Source: CAYQCN01 sp964415975
GTDB taxonomy: Bacteria > Patescibacteriota > Saccharimonadia > QS-5-54-17
Direction: 5' to 3'
Assembly (NCBI GenBank): GCA_964415975.1
Contig: CAYQCN010000020.1
Coordinates: 1 to 11,137, forward strand
Length of the DNA: 11,137 nucleotides
In this document: piece by piece, positions 1 through 7,000 of the stretch
Numbering within the stretch: position 1 is the first letter of the stretch
How the letters are laid out: each line of letters opens with the position of its first letter
Position numbers and translations under genes: made by a program
Notes under the pieces: model-generated
Database searches by the model: none
The model's input: only the letters and a program-made list of their open reading frames with translations
Told to the model about the DNA's origin: nothing

Positions 1-1
1 C

Positions 2-361
2 ATACCAGAAGAGGTGCCTACTAAGGCTAGGGTCAAGACCGATGATTTGCGTAGTGTAGCTAAAGTGGCCGGCCTGTTTGCTCGCGAGAGTGCTGGTAGT
101 GTGACTGTAGCTATAAACGAAGAAGACATGCACATACGCTCTATCGCTAGCCAGGTCGGTGAGAATACATCTGAGATAGATGCCGAGATAACTGGAGAAC
201 CGATAGAAGTAGCCCTAAATGGACGCTATATAAATGATGCTTTAAGTGTAATTAGCTCAGATGAGGTCGATATCGGGCTGACCGGCAAGGTCAACCCATG
301 TGTCATAAAGCCAATAGATGATGATTCTTATTTGCATATAATCATGCCGCTAAGATCTTAG
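2..361 (+). CDS. dnaN: DNA polymerase III beta subunit (sliding clamp), C-terminal part
   Basis: The ring-shaped processivity clamp tethers DNA polymerase III to DNA and serves as a docking platform for other replication and repair proteins. Only the last ~119 codons are present; the frame is open to the left edge, so the GTG at 14 is an internal Val codon and not a start. The visible part starts at an IPEE motif and covers the third clamp domain. It includes the family pattern of a Phe-Ala-Arg helix, 'GEPIEVALNGRYINDAL' and the near-terminal 'DDDSYLHIIMPLRS', which matches the usual DnaN ending (…MP[ML]R). The stop codon TAG (359-361) lies inside a perfect hairpin (349-369). Downstream come a four-helix-bundle gene and recF, so the usual dnaN-recF pair is interrupted. 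Identification is firm from the C-terminal motifs. Confidence 0.95.
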   Translation: MPEEVPTKARVKTDDLRSVAKVAGLFARESAGSVTVAINEEDMHIRSIASQVGENTSEIDAEITGEPIEVALNGRYINDALSVISSDEVDIGLTGKVNPCVIKPIDDDSYLHIIMPLRS

Positions 362-369
362 ATCTTAGC
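349..369. repeat. Hairpin over the dnaN stop codon
   Basis: GCTAAGATC (349-357) and GATCTTAGC (361-369) are perfect 9-bp inverted arms around a TTA loop. The TAG stop of dnaN (359-361) spans loop and arm. No T-run follows, so it is not a classical intrinsic terminator. It also contains a tandem heptamer GATCTTA (354-367) and sits two bases left of the heptamer array at 372-399. It could be a transcript-end stabiliser, a processing site or a target structure for the adjacent insertion; the sequence does not decide between these. Confidence 0.7.
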
Positions 370-371
370 CA

Positions 372-399
372 GGTTTAAGGTCTAAGTGGTTAGGTTTTA
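372..399 (+). repeat. Left array of degenerate heptamers (consensus GGTTTTA)
   Basis: Four consecutive 7-mers can be read here: GGTTTAA (372-378), GGTCTAA (379-385), GTGGTTA (386-392) and GGTTTTA (393-399). They end two bases before the ATG of the four-helix-bundle gene. The opposite-strand equivalents lie at 745-772 just after that gene's body. Segments 375-382 (TTAAGGTC) and 390-401 (TTAGGTTTTAGT) are exact reverse complements of 769-776 and 743-754. The only Shine-Dalgarno-like bases for the four-helix gene (AGG, 392-394) fall inside this array. Confidence 0.75.
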
Positions 400-401
400 G
401 T

Positions 402-770
402 ATGAGTACTCAATCTTATAAAGATTTGATAGTTTGGCAAAAATCGATTGAACTTGTAAAGATTGTTTATGCATTAACTAAGCAACTACCAAAAGAAGAG
501 GTGTACGGTCTAACTTCTCAAATGCGCCGTTGCGCGGTATCGATTCCATCCAATATTGCCGAAGGGCAAAAAAGAAACAGTATAAGTGAGTATGTACAAT
601 TCCTATATATAGCAAATTCTTCAGCTGCAGAACTAGAGACGCAGTTAATCATCACAAGAGAAGTTTATTCAAATATTGATACATTACAATGCCAGGAATT
701 ATTGCAGGAGGTGCAGAAAATGACATCTACATTGATAGGTAAACTAAAACCTAAAACCTCCAACCTATGA
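402..770 (+). CDS. Four-helix-bundle protein (S23 / 23S rRNA IVP family)
   Basis: A 122-residue protein with the hallmark pattern of the four-helix-bundle family (TIGR02436/PF05635): an N-terminal 'YKDLIVWQKSIEL' helix, 'YGLTSQMRRCAVSIPSNIAEG' across the second helix turn (residues ~35-55), then 'EYVQFLYIANSSAAELETQL' (residues ~63-82). Length is normal for the family. Members are known from intervening sequences of 23S rRNA and as stand-alone small ORFs; a relative (Avd) assists diversity-generating retroelements. Their biochemical role is mostly unknown, with nucleic-acid binding suspected. The gene sits between dnaN and recF, where no such gene is expected, and looks more A/T-rich than its neighbours. 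Inverted heptamer arrays flank it, and its C-terminal tail (KPKTSNL) is encoded by the right array. Its TGA overlaps the recF ATG (ATGA), so recF translation is probably coupled to it. The family call is firm; the function is not assignable. Confidence 0.93.
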   Translation: MSTQSYKDLIVWQKSIELVKIVYALTKQLPKEEVYGLTSQMRRCAVSIPSNIAEGQKRNSISEYVQFLYIANSSAAELETQLIITREVYSNIDTLQCQELLQEVQKMTSTLIGKLKPKTSNL

Positions 771-772
771 CC
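745..772 (-). repeat. Right array of heptamers, inverted relative to the left array
   Basis: Read on the minus strand, four consecutive 7-mers are GGTCATA (766-772), GGTTGGA (759-765), GGTTTTA (752-758) and GGTTTTA (745-751). The array encodes the C-terminus of the four-helix protein and contains the recF start codon (767-769). Together with 372-399 it forms imperfect terminal inverted repeats of about 27-34 bp around the ORF. In RNA the two could pair and bring the dnaN 3' end next to recF. Confidence 0.75.
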
Positions 773-1807
773 TTAACTAATTTAAAATTAGTTAATTTTC
801 GCTCTTATGAGGATGTTGCTTTTGATTTTGAGCCTGGGATCAATGTGATTACAGGTCCTAATGGTAGTGGTAAGACTAACATTTTAGAAGCGATTTACAT
901 TCTAGGTCTGACGAGGAGTTTTCGCGGCTCACTTCCCTCGGCTGTTAGGCGGGGTGAGGATTGGTTTCGTATTGAGTCTCGATTGGCTAGCGGTGACGAT
1001 ATGGCTGTAGTGTGGAAGAACAATCAGAAGGAGTGTCTCTTAAATGATGTGACCTATTCTCCGGCTGAGTATATTGTGAATATGCCGGTAGTTTTGTTTG
1101 AGCCTAGTGGACTGGATGTAGTCTATGGCGGACCAGCTTTACGTAGACAAATGATGGATAGGATATTATCAGTGACAGACCAGAACTATTTACGTTCTTT
1201 GGTGCAATTGAGGCGAATACTCAGACAGCGAAATACACTATTAAGAAGGCTAGATATGCCCAGGGACCAGATATTTGGTTGGGATGTTTTGTTAGTGGAG
1301 CAGGCGGCTTATATCCGCGAATCTAGAGAAAAGCTAGTGGAGCAGCTAAAGGCTAAGGTGCCCAGTCTTTATAAGAGCATTGCAGAGTCGGATGATGCTA
1401 TAGAGCTTAAGTACAGTTCACAAACTGAAAATGGCGGTGATTATACCGACAACTTGCTTACTCAGCTGGAGGGTGGTTTAGATCAGGATTTTCGCTATGG
1501 ATTTACTCGTTTTGGCCCGCATAGGGACGATTTGTCGGTAATATACAACACCAAAGCCTTAGCTGATGTCGGCTCGCGTGGTGAGGTACGCACCACCGCC
1601 CTCACCTTGACCCTGGCTGAGTTTGACTACATCAAACAGTCGAGTGGTAAGTTGCCGACTGTTTTGCTGGATGATGTATTTAGCGAGCTAGACGTGAGCC
1701 GTCAGCGAGCTTTGTTGGATGTGGTTGAGGATACGCAGGTAGTTATCACCTCTACTGAGCTACCAAGTGCTATAGAGGCGCGTTATAATCATATACAATT
1801 ACCATGA
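767..1807 (+). CDS. recF: DNA replication and repair protein RecF
   Basis: RecF is an SMC-like ATPase that binds gapped DNA and, with RecO and RecR, helps load RecA at stalled replication forks. The protein has 346 residues, close to the usual 350-370. Visible parts are the N-terminal 'LKLVNFRSY' strand (residues 6-14), Walker A GPNGSGKT (30-37), a 'SRGEVRTTALTLTLAEF' signature region in place of the usual S-x-G-Q-x-R form, Walker B with D-loop 'TVLLDDVFSELD' near residue 300, and a following 'QVVITSTEL' strand. The ATG at 767 gives the expected distance to the first beta strand. It overlaps the TGA of the upstream four-helix gene and has no clear Shine-Dalgarno sequence, so translational coupling is likely. 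The 3' end overlaps the DUF721 gene by ATGA. A 23-bp palindrome occupies codons ~3-10. Confidence 0.96.
   Translation: MTLTNLKLVNFRSYEDVAFDFEPGINVITGPNGSGKTNILEAIYILGLTRSFRGSLPSAVRRGEDWFRIESRLASGDDMAVVWKNNQKECLLNDVTYSPAEYIVNMPVVLFEPSGLDVVYGGPALRRQMMDRILSVTDQNYLRSLVQLRRILRQRNTLLRRLDMPRDQIFGWDVLLVEQAAYIRESREKLVEQLKAKVPSLYKSIAESDDAIELKYSSQTENGGDYTDNLLTQLEGGLDQDFRYGFTRFGPHRDDLSVIYNTKALADVGSRGEVRTTALTLTLAEFDYIKQSSGKLPTVLLDDVFSELDVSRQRALLDVVEDTQVVITSTELPSAIEARYNHIQLP
773..795. repeat. 23-bp palindrome in the first codons of recF
   Basis: TTAACTAATTT (773-783) and AAATTAGTTAA (785-795) are perfect inverted arms around a single A at 784. The palindrome directly abuts the right heptamer array, which ends at 772, and begins four bases after the recF ATG. 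As DNA it has the form of an operator or cruciform site. As RNA it could form a 9-bp stem with a 5-nt loop just inside the recF initiation region. It overlaps conserved RecF codons (TNLKLVN), but a perfect 11-bp match exceeds what that coding constraint needs. Confidence 0.65.
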
Positions 1808-2070
1808 AGCATATCGATGAAATCATGAAGCAAAAGGCAGAGTCTTTAGATTTGGGTCGAGGCGATCAGCTGGCCGAAATCCAAGAGGTGCTAAACGGTA
1901 TATATCCGGGCAGAGTCCGAGCTAAACAGCTTCAAAACGGAGTGCTTACTATAACTACCCCAAGCTCAGCTGTAGCTAGTGATTTACGCCTGCAACAAGA
2001 GTATGTATTAAAGAAAATAAAAAACAATAAAAATAACGTCAGTATTATGCGTATAAAGATTTCTGTTTAA
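1804..2070 (+). CDS. DUF721 / DciA-like protein
   Basis: An 88-residue protein resembling the DUF721 (DciA-like) family. DciA proteins are replicative helicase loaders or operators in bacteria that lack DnaC/DnaI. The recognisable core is 'YPGRVRAKQLQNGVLTITTPSSAVASDLRLQQEYVLKKI' (about residues 34-73), with the beta-strand pair and following helix typical of the family; the last residues form a basic K/N-rich segment and a short strand. It is shorter than many DciA proteins. The ATG overlaps the recF TGA (ATGA), and no Shine-Dalgarno sequence is seen upstream, so it is probably translated by coupling with recF. The order dnaN-recF-DUF721 is the same as in Actinobacteria, where gyrB normally follows; here the next gene is a convergent T4SS gene. 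The family call is good; a DciA function is inferred. Confidence 0.82.
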   Translation: MKHIDEIMKQKAESLDLGRGDQLAEIQEVLNGIYPGRVRAKQLQNGVLTITTPSSAVASDLRLQQEYVLKKIKNNKNNVSIMRIKISV

Positions 2071-2073
2071 TTT

Positions 2074-2676
2074 TTATTCACTTACAAAAAAGTCATCATC
2101 ACCATATGCATCCTCTGATTCAGGGGGCTGTCTTCTGATCTTTTCGTCAGCCCAATATTCACCAGGAAATTCATCTATAAGGTAGTCTTCATTGTAGAAT
2201 ATATCGTATAAATCATCTTCGAAACCAATATCTTCTAATCTGTCTAGGGCTACCCTTCTGTGTTCACGTATATGATCTTTGTATTTTTTAACTTCCGGAC
2301 TGTCTGATGATGCGCTGGCGGGTGGTGGCGGAAACTCTCTTGTTAATGTGCGTATAATTATTGATACTTTGCCCTCATCACGTCTAAATGGTGGCCTATA
2401 GTCTATTTCATAATAATTTTGATATATAGGCAGGGTTTCTTCAAACTGAGACAATTCATCAGTGGTTAAACCCTCCTCTGGCTCATACGCTTCCGGGTCT
2501 CGATTTGGACACTCAATGATTGTTTCTCCAGTATCTTCATCAATATATTCTATACAATCTTCAGGGTCATTATCAGTAAGTATAATTATTGCAAAAACGA
2601 TAATTATTAATAAAACAAACGATGCTGTGGCGGCTAAAGCTTTTTCTTTTTGTGACAAGCTTGATAACAAATTCAT
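2074..2676 (-). CDS. Small single-span membrane protein, last gene of the T4SS operon
   Basis: A 200-residue protein I do not recognise as a named family. Residues ~16-33 (TASFVLLIIIVFAIIILT) form one strong membrane span after a short N-terminus with Lys10 and Lys12, predicting a cytoplasmic N-terminus and an outside C-terminus. The outside part is very acidic, has a close Cys pair (41 and 56), a PPPP stretch, and a compact segment that alternates hydrophobic and charged residues ('LPIYQNYYEIDY', 'KVSIIIRTLT', 'RRVALDRLEDIGFEDDLYDIFY'), which suggests a small alpha/beta domain. The start is supported by GGGGAG ten bases upstream (2687-2692) and by an ATGA overlap with the hydrolase gene before it. 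The topology (short cytoplasmic tail, one span, exported domain) resembles VirB8-type subunits, but no sequence match supports that. Confidence 0.8.
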   Translation of the reverse strand: MNLLSSLSQKEKALAATASFVLLIIIVFAIIILTDNDPEDCIEYIDEDTGETIIECPNRDPEAYEPEEGLTTDELSQFEETLPIYQNYYEIDYRPPFRRDEGKVSIIIRTLTREFPPPPASASSDSPEVKKYKDHIREHRRVALDRLEDIGFEDDLYDIFYNEDYLIDEFPGEYWADEKIRRQPPESEDAYGDDDFFVSE

Positions 2677-4019
2677 CGCTGTACTACTCCCCAGAATCTC
2701 CGTCCGTTATCTATTTCATCACGCGAGTATTCGTGATCAAGCGGGTTGTGATTTGCTGAGTCGCCAACTAAAAAGTTACCATTATCAAGTTCAGCGCGTA
2801 TAACGATAATGTGGCCTCCCGATGTATATGGAGGTGGGGAGTCTTTACCTGTTGCAATAACAAGCCCACCTTCGTTTAATGTATTTGTTGCACTTTCAAG
2901 ACTCCCCTCGTGATTTATTACCTGTAAGGCTCCATTGCTTAGATCTTCTGGGCCATTTTCCATCAGGGCGTGACGACTACCTTCTTCAACGTGATATTGG
3001 TTTTCATTGCTGTAGTCGGCAACATCAACCGGTGTTATATTAGGGTCGTACATATTTGCTAAAACCATAGCTACAGCAGCTGGCCCGCAGCCACCTCTAC
3101 ACATGTAACTATTATCTACCCCGCTAATGTGTTCGCGTAAAAGTGGATAGTCTGCCCATTCATCATCGCATTGGCGATAATGAATAAATTCACCTGTTGG
3201 TATAGATGCACAAAAACCTCTTCCTAGACTTGACCCATCTGGTGGCGGATTGCTGTTGGATGTTATTTCTGAAGATGGGGGGAATAAGTCATTTTCTGCT
3301 ATGTAGTCTTTGAAATTATTTATAGTATTAGTTACCTTTTGAGCGTATTGAGGGTCGGTTGCATAACCGGCATTAGCAACCTCTATAATGAATTGGTGTG
3401 CATCGTTCGGATAGTTTAAGGCTTCTTCATAGCGAGAACCACCACCCGCGTTATAGATTAGATCGACATACCCCAAAAAACCAGCATACGCATTTTTATA
3501 AGCTCTAAATTCGTCTTCTATCTCTACCTGTTGACCGTCTATGAACTCAGTTGTCATCCTTGTAACTACTGGACCATCCCATGATGCTCCAGGTTTTATA
3601 CCAAAAAAATTATAAGCATCTTCTGTAAGACCAGACCCACCCCAGGCTGACTCATGGGCTGCTTGAGCAAGTATTACTTCATAAGGTATGCCATGTTCTT
3701 GTCCTAGTTCGAATGCAATCTCACCGTATCTTTCAGTGAAAGCCTCAACACCTATAGCTTCAGTCTGCTCTCCGCCACCCAAATCATCACGAAAACAAAT
3801 ATCGCTAGGATCAGAGTCATCGTAGTATAAAGGAGCTCCAAGGTTAAGCGTCTGATTTTCTCTAGGGCTAATTGATGCAGCTGGTTGAAATGTTGATACA
3901 GTTATAAAACAAGCCAAAACAAATACATATGTTAATTTAGATATTATTTTTGTAGTTTTTTTGGTGGGCTGTTTTTTAAATAGCATGGTATTGTAATTTA
4001 TCTTTCCTTTATGGTGCAT
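2673..4019 (-). CDS. Secreted glucosaminidase + C39-like cysteine peptidase (T4SS-associated wall hydrolase)
   Basis: A 448-residue exported protein with two enzymatic modules. Residues ~25-49 form a signal peptide or anchor (basic region, then LTYVFVLACFITVSTF and an AAS-like end). Residues ~88-245 resemble the FlgJ/AcmA glucosaminidase family (PF01832), which cuts peptidoglycan glycan strands; 'ILAQAAHESAWGGSGL' gives Glu123 as the likely catalytic acid, followed by 'NFFGIKP'. A Pro/Ser/Asn linker (~246-266) leads to a C39-like papain-fold peptidase (~275-448; PF13529-like). It has 'RQCDDEWADYP' (Gln283, possible oxyanion residue), 'GGCGPAAVAMVLANM' (Cys311), 'GGHIIVIRAE' (His403) and 'VGDSANHNP' (Asp420/Asn423). 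The ATG at 4019 overlaps the upstream gene by 11 bp and has AGAGGG 7 bases upstream (4027-4032); Met12 (3986) is an alternative start. Such two-headed enzymes recall CwlT of Gram-positive conjugative elements, which pairs a wall glycosidase with a different (NlpC/P60) peptidase. Confidence 0.9.
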   Translation of the reverse strand: MHHKGKINYNTMLFKKQPTKKTTKIISKLTYVFVLACFITVSTFQPAASISPRENQTLNLGAPLYYDDSDPSDICFRDDLGGGEQTEAIGVEAFTERYGEIAFELGQEHGIPYEVILAQAAHESAWGGSGLTEDAYNFFGIKPGASWDGPVVTRMTTEFIDGQQVEIEDEFRAYKNAYAGFLGYVDLIYNAGGGSRYEEALNYPNDAHQFIIEVANAGYATDPQYAQKVTNTINNFKDYIAENDLFPPSSEITSNSNPPPDGSSLGRGFCASIPTGEFIHYRQCDDEWADYPLLREHISGVDNSYMCRGGCGPAAVAMVLANMYDPNITPVDVADYSNENQYHVEEGSRHALMENGPEDLSNGALQVINHEGSLESATNTLNEGGLVIATGKDSPPPYTSGGHIIVIRAELDNGNFLVGDSANHNPLDHEYSRDEIDNGRRFWGVVQR

Positions 4020-7000
4020 GTTCCGGCCCTCTTGGTACCTTTTCTTCGTCTAGATCGATATGAAAATGATTAGCATGGCCTTCTATGCAGCGTATTTCAA
4101 CTGGATTGCCTTGCTCATCTGCATAGTCTGATATTGCGTTTACGGATCCATCACCACCATCACAGTACCAAATATTACCTATTAAACCTGTGTCGACAAG
4201 CATTTTACCGAGATCGATAGTAGCCTCGGTACTATAGTTTGCCGAGCTAGTTCGAGCAGCTTCCGGGTTACCTTTAGCGTTGAGGTCGGCTGCTATACCC
4301 CAGCGATGGCTAACATGTGGAGCACCTGCGTTCAAGTCGCCAATATCTAATCTTGATTCAGGGCCATACTGGTCGTAATAATTATTTGCAACTGTGTATA
4401 GAACCTCAATAAGTTCTAGGTGACCACAACGCCTAGCTTCTGTTGATCTCATCGTATATATACCGTCTTCAGACTCAGGCATTTTATAATACGGATCTGG
4501 GCAACCTTCTTGAGTTAGATTATCTGGTGTCATGAGGCCTTGATTTGAGCTGTAATCTCTATCGCTACCGCTATGACCCTCTAAGTCGCACCGGTCTTCA
4601 TGGCTTAGACAATCTATTACGTTCATTAAATCTTGATCAAGTCGTCTCAGTCCAACCCTTTCCCAGAATTGTCTAACGGTATCTCCACGACCTCTGGAGT
4701 CGGTGTATGATAAAGATTCAGGGCTGCGGCAGTCAAATCTAGTACCTCCAAGTTGTTGATTAAAAGGCGTACCCCAGCCAAACTGTTTAACCCACGGAGG
4801 GTTTCCGATGTTCTCTACGCCCGGTACTGTTATAGTTATAACCTCTACCGGATTGCCTAGCGCGTTTGTGACAAGTTCGTTATATCTATAGCTAGTCCAT
4901 TCTTCCATTTCATAGTATGGAGGTTCCATGCACTTATTTATGAGCTCGTACATCAATACTGCGTCGCGCCACCTGTCTGTCTCACACTCAGTTAGTTCGC
5001 CATCAGGGTCATCTGGATCTGGTGGACCTTCGAAGTTGTAGTACACCATCAAATCGGCCCTTATCTGCTCTCCGTTTCCAAGTTGCTCTAGTCTCTCCCT
5101 TTCTTCATCTGGAAGTTCATCCCATTTAAACCCTTCCATCTCGTCAAATGTGCAGTAGTAACCTCTGCCTTCTAGATCAAACTCCTCGCCGTCAACATAG
5201 GCAATAAATTCGTCGTTCTCTACGGGGTCTATTTCGTCGATGGCACGACTCTCGTAATGAAACTGCTCAATGCCGTAGTTGTCGAACTCGTCTAGATGAT
5301 TATCAGCACTGACAGGCATTGAAATTCTACTAAAGGTGTTAGCGATAGTGCTTGAAAAGTTTAAGAATGGCCGTATTAAATCAGATCCTCTTAGAGGTCC
5401 ATTACTCATAGCAACTTGAGACAGGGCGGAACGATGATTTTGTGGTGACATATAGCGCCAAACAAAACCTCGCTCTCTGTCTTCTTGGGCATATTCACGA
5501 AAATTGTCTAGTCTCTCCTCATTCATCTCATCGCTCGGTGGCGCACCTTGGTTTCTGGAGTTTTCGGAATTGGCGACATTGCTCCCCATATCGGTCTGAG
5601 CGAAAAGCTCTTCCGGTGTTTCAGGAACTAAACCATCGTAGGCGGCGTTTAATATAGCGGTACCTATTATAAATGCAGCGAACTCTCCGACTCCAAGTCG
5701 GGCAACACCGGCAAGACCACCTGTAAATATCGTGATAGTCCATTCTACCGCTGCTAGGCTATAAGAAACTACGCCTGATGCCAATACTGCGCATGCAGAA
5801 CCAGCACGGCCAAAAGTAAGAGTGTTGATGAGGTCTCCGGTTCCAAGTATTGTACGTGCCCACAGTGTGTTTTCTGCCGCGAAAGACATATCTATATCGA
5901 TCTCGTTCCCATCGGGTTCCTGGCGGGTGTTGCGCTTCCATGCTGCTGTATTAGAGAAGCTATAATCTCGCTCTTCTACATCTGACTCACCGTCAAGTCC
6001 TAGTTCTTGAGCCGAGCCTTCTATTTCTATAAATTCCTCACCGTCCTCTTCTATGATTGTTAAATCATCTTCACTGATGCTGTCTGCAGCATCGCTGTCG
6101 GCCTGGACAACAGTTCTAGTTTCGTAGAACTCATCCATGAAGTCGGCTGCTTCATCACCATGAACATTCTCTCCGGCCGATGCTTGTGATCCAGCGGTAT
6201 GTATATCGGCTCCTCGAGACATGAGAATTTCATACCGTTCTTCTTCGTCGGGAATCACGTCATCAATTATGGCAGCCGCGCACCCTGCGGCTATAAGAGC
6301 AGTCGAAACATTACCTTTTGTTATGCTCCTTATGCTTTGTGCCCTCGTGCTTCGAGGATTATCGGAAGTACGAGCCGTTTCTACTGCATCTTGAAAGGGA
6401 CCGGGTACATTGCGTGTGCTTGTGCTTGCCCGAGCAGAGTCCGTGCCTCTTATGCGATTGCCAGGATTTCTGTATCCCTCTGCAGTGCGTGGATTGCCTT
6501 CAAATATACTCCATGAACGCGGACTTAGACCGATTCTACCTCTAACTGTGTTGATACGTCTGTTTATAGTCTCTCTAAAGTTGAAACGTTGGTTTCCCCG
6601 TATAAACATGCGGTTTTCAGTGTTGTTTACCCTGTTCATGCGGGTTTGATCACTACTTATGGCATTAGCCTGTCGCCCCATTCGAGTGTCGTTGTTGCGC
6701 AGCTCGTTTGTCCTGTTGATTATATTGGCTACTCTACTTCCGGCATTTCTGTTATTAGGTCCAAAATTGAAGTCGCCAAGTATACTACTCATCCATATTA
6801 TCTGGCTTGACGGTGTTAGTACTGTAGTAATAAAGATTGCAACTGAAATTATGAAAGCTATAATTCCACCACCACTGACAGCAGCTTTTTTATTTCTTTT
6901 TATAAAACTTAGCGCACTTAATACTCTTCCCCATGGAGTTGCTTTCATGGCGGTTGAAGCCGCTCCGCTTTTAGCGGCTAGCTTCTCAACGCCTTTATCG

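Noticed and set aside
14..16. GTG as a start codon for a short protein
   Set aside because: The frame stays open upstream to the window edge, and the codons before it (IPEE) belong to the DnaN pattern, so this is the middle of dnaN.
372..399. CRISPR repeats
   Set aside because: The units are 7 bp, contiguous and without spacers, and no cas genes are present.
1805..1807. UGA recoding as in Gracilibacteria/SR1
   Set aside because: TGA ends recF, the four-helix gene and the wall hydrolase exactly at overlapping starts, and no in-frame TGA interrupts a recognised domain.
2462..2803. Plus-strand 113-codon frame
   Set aside because: It covers the antisense of two well-supported overlapping minus-strand genes and shows no family pattern.
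2679..3197. Bacteriocin-exporter C39 peptidase
   Set aside because: There is no ABC transporter domain or double-glycine peptide nearby; the domain is fused to a glucosaminidase behind a signal sequence, so it acts outside the cell.
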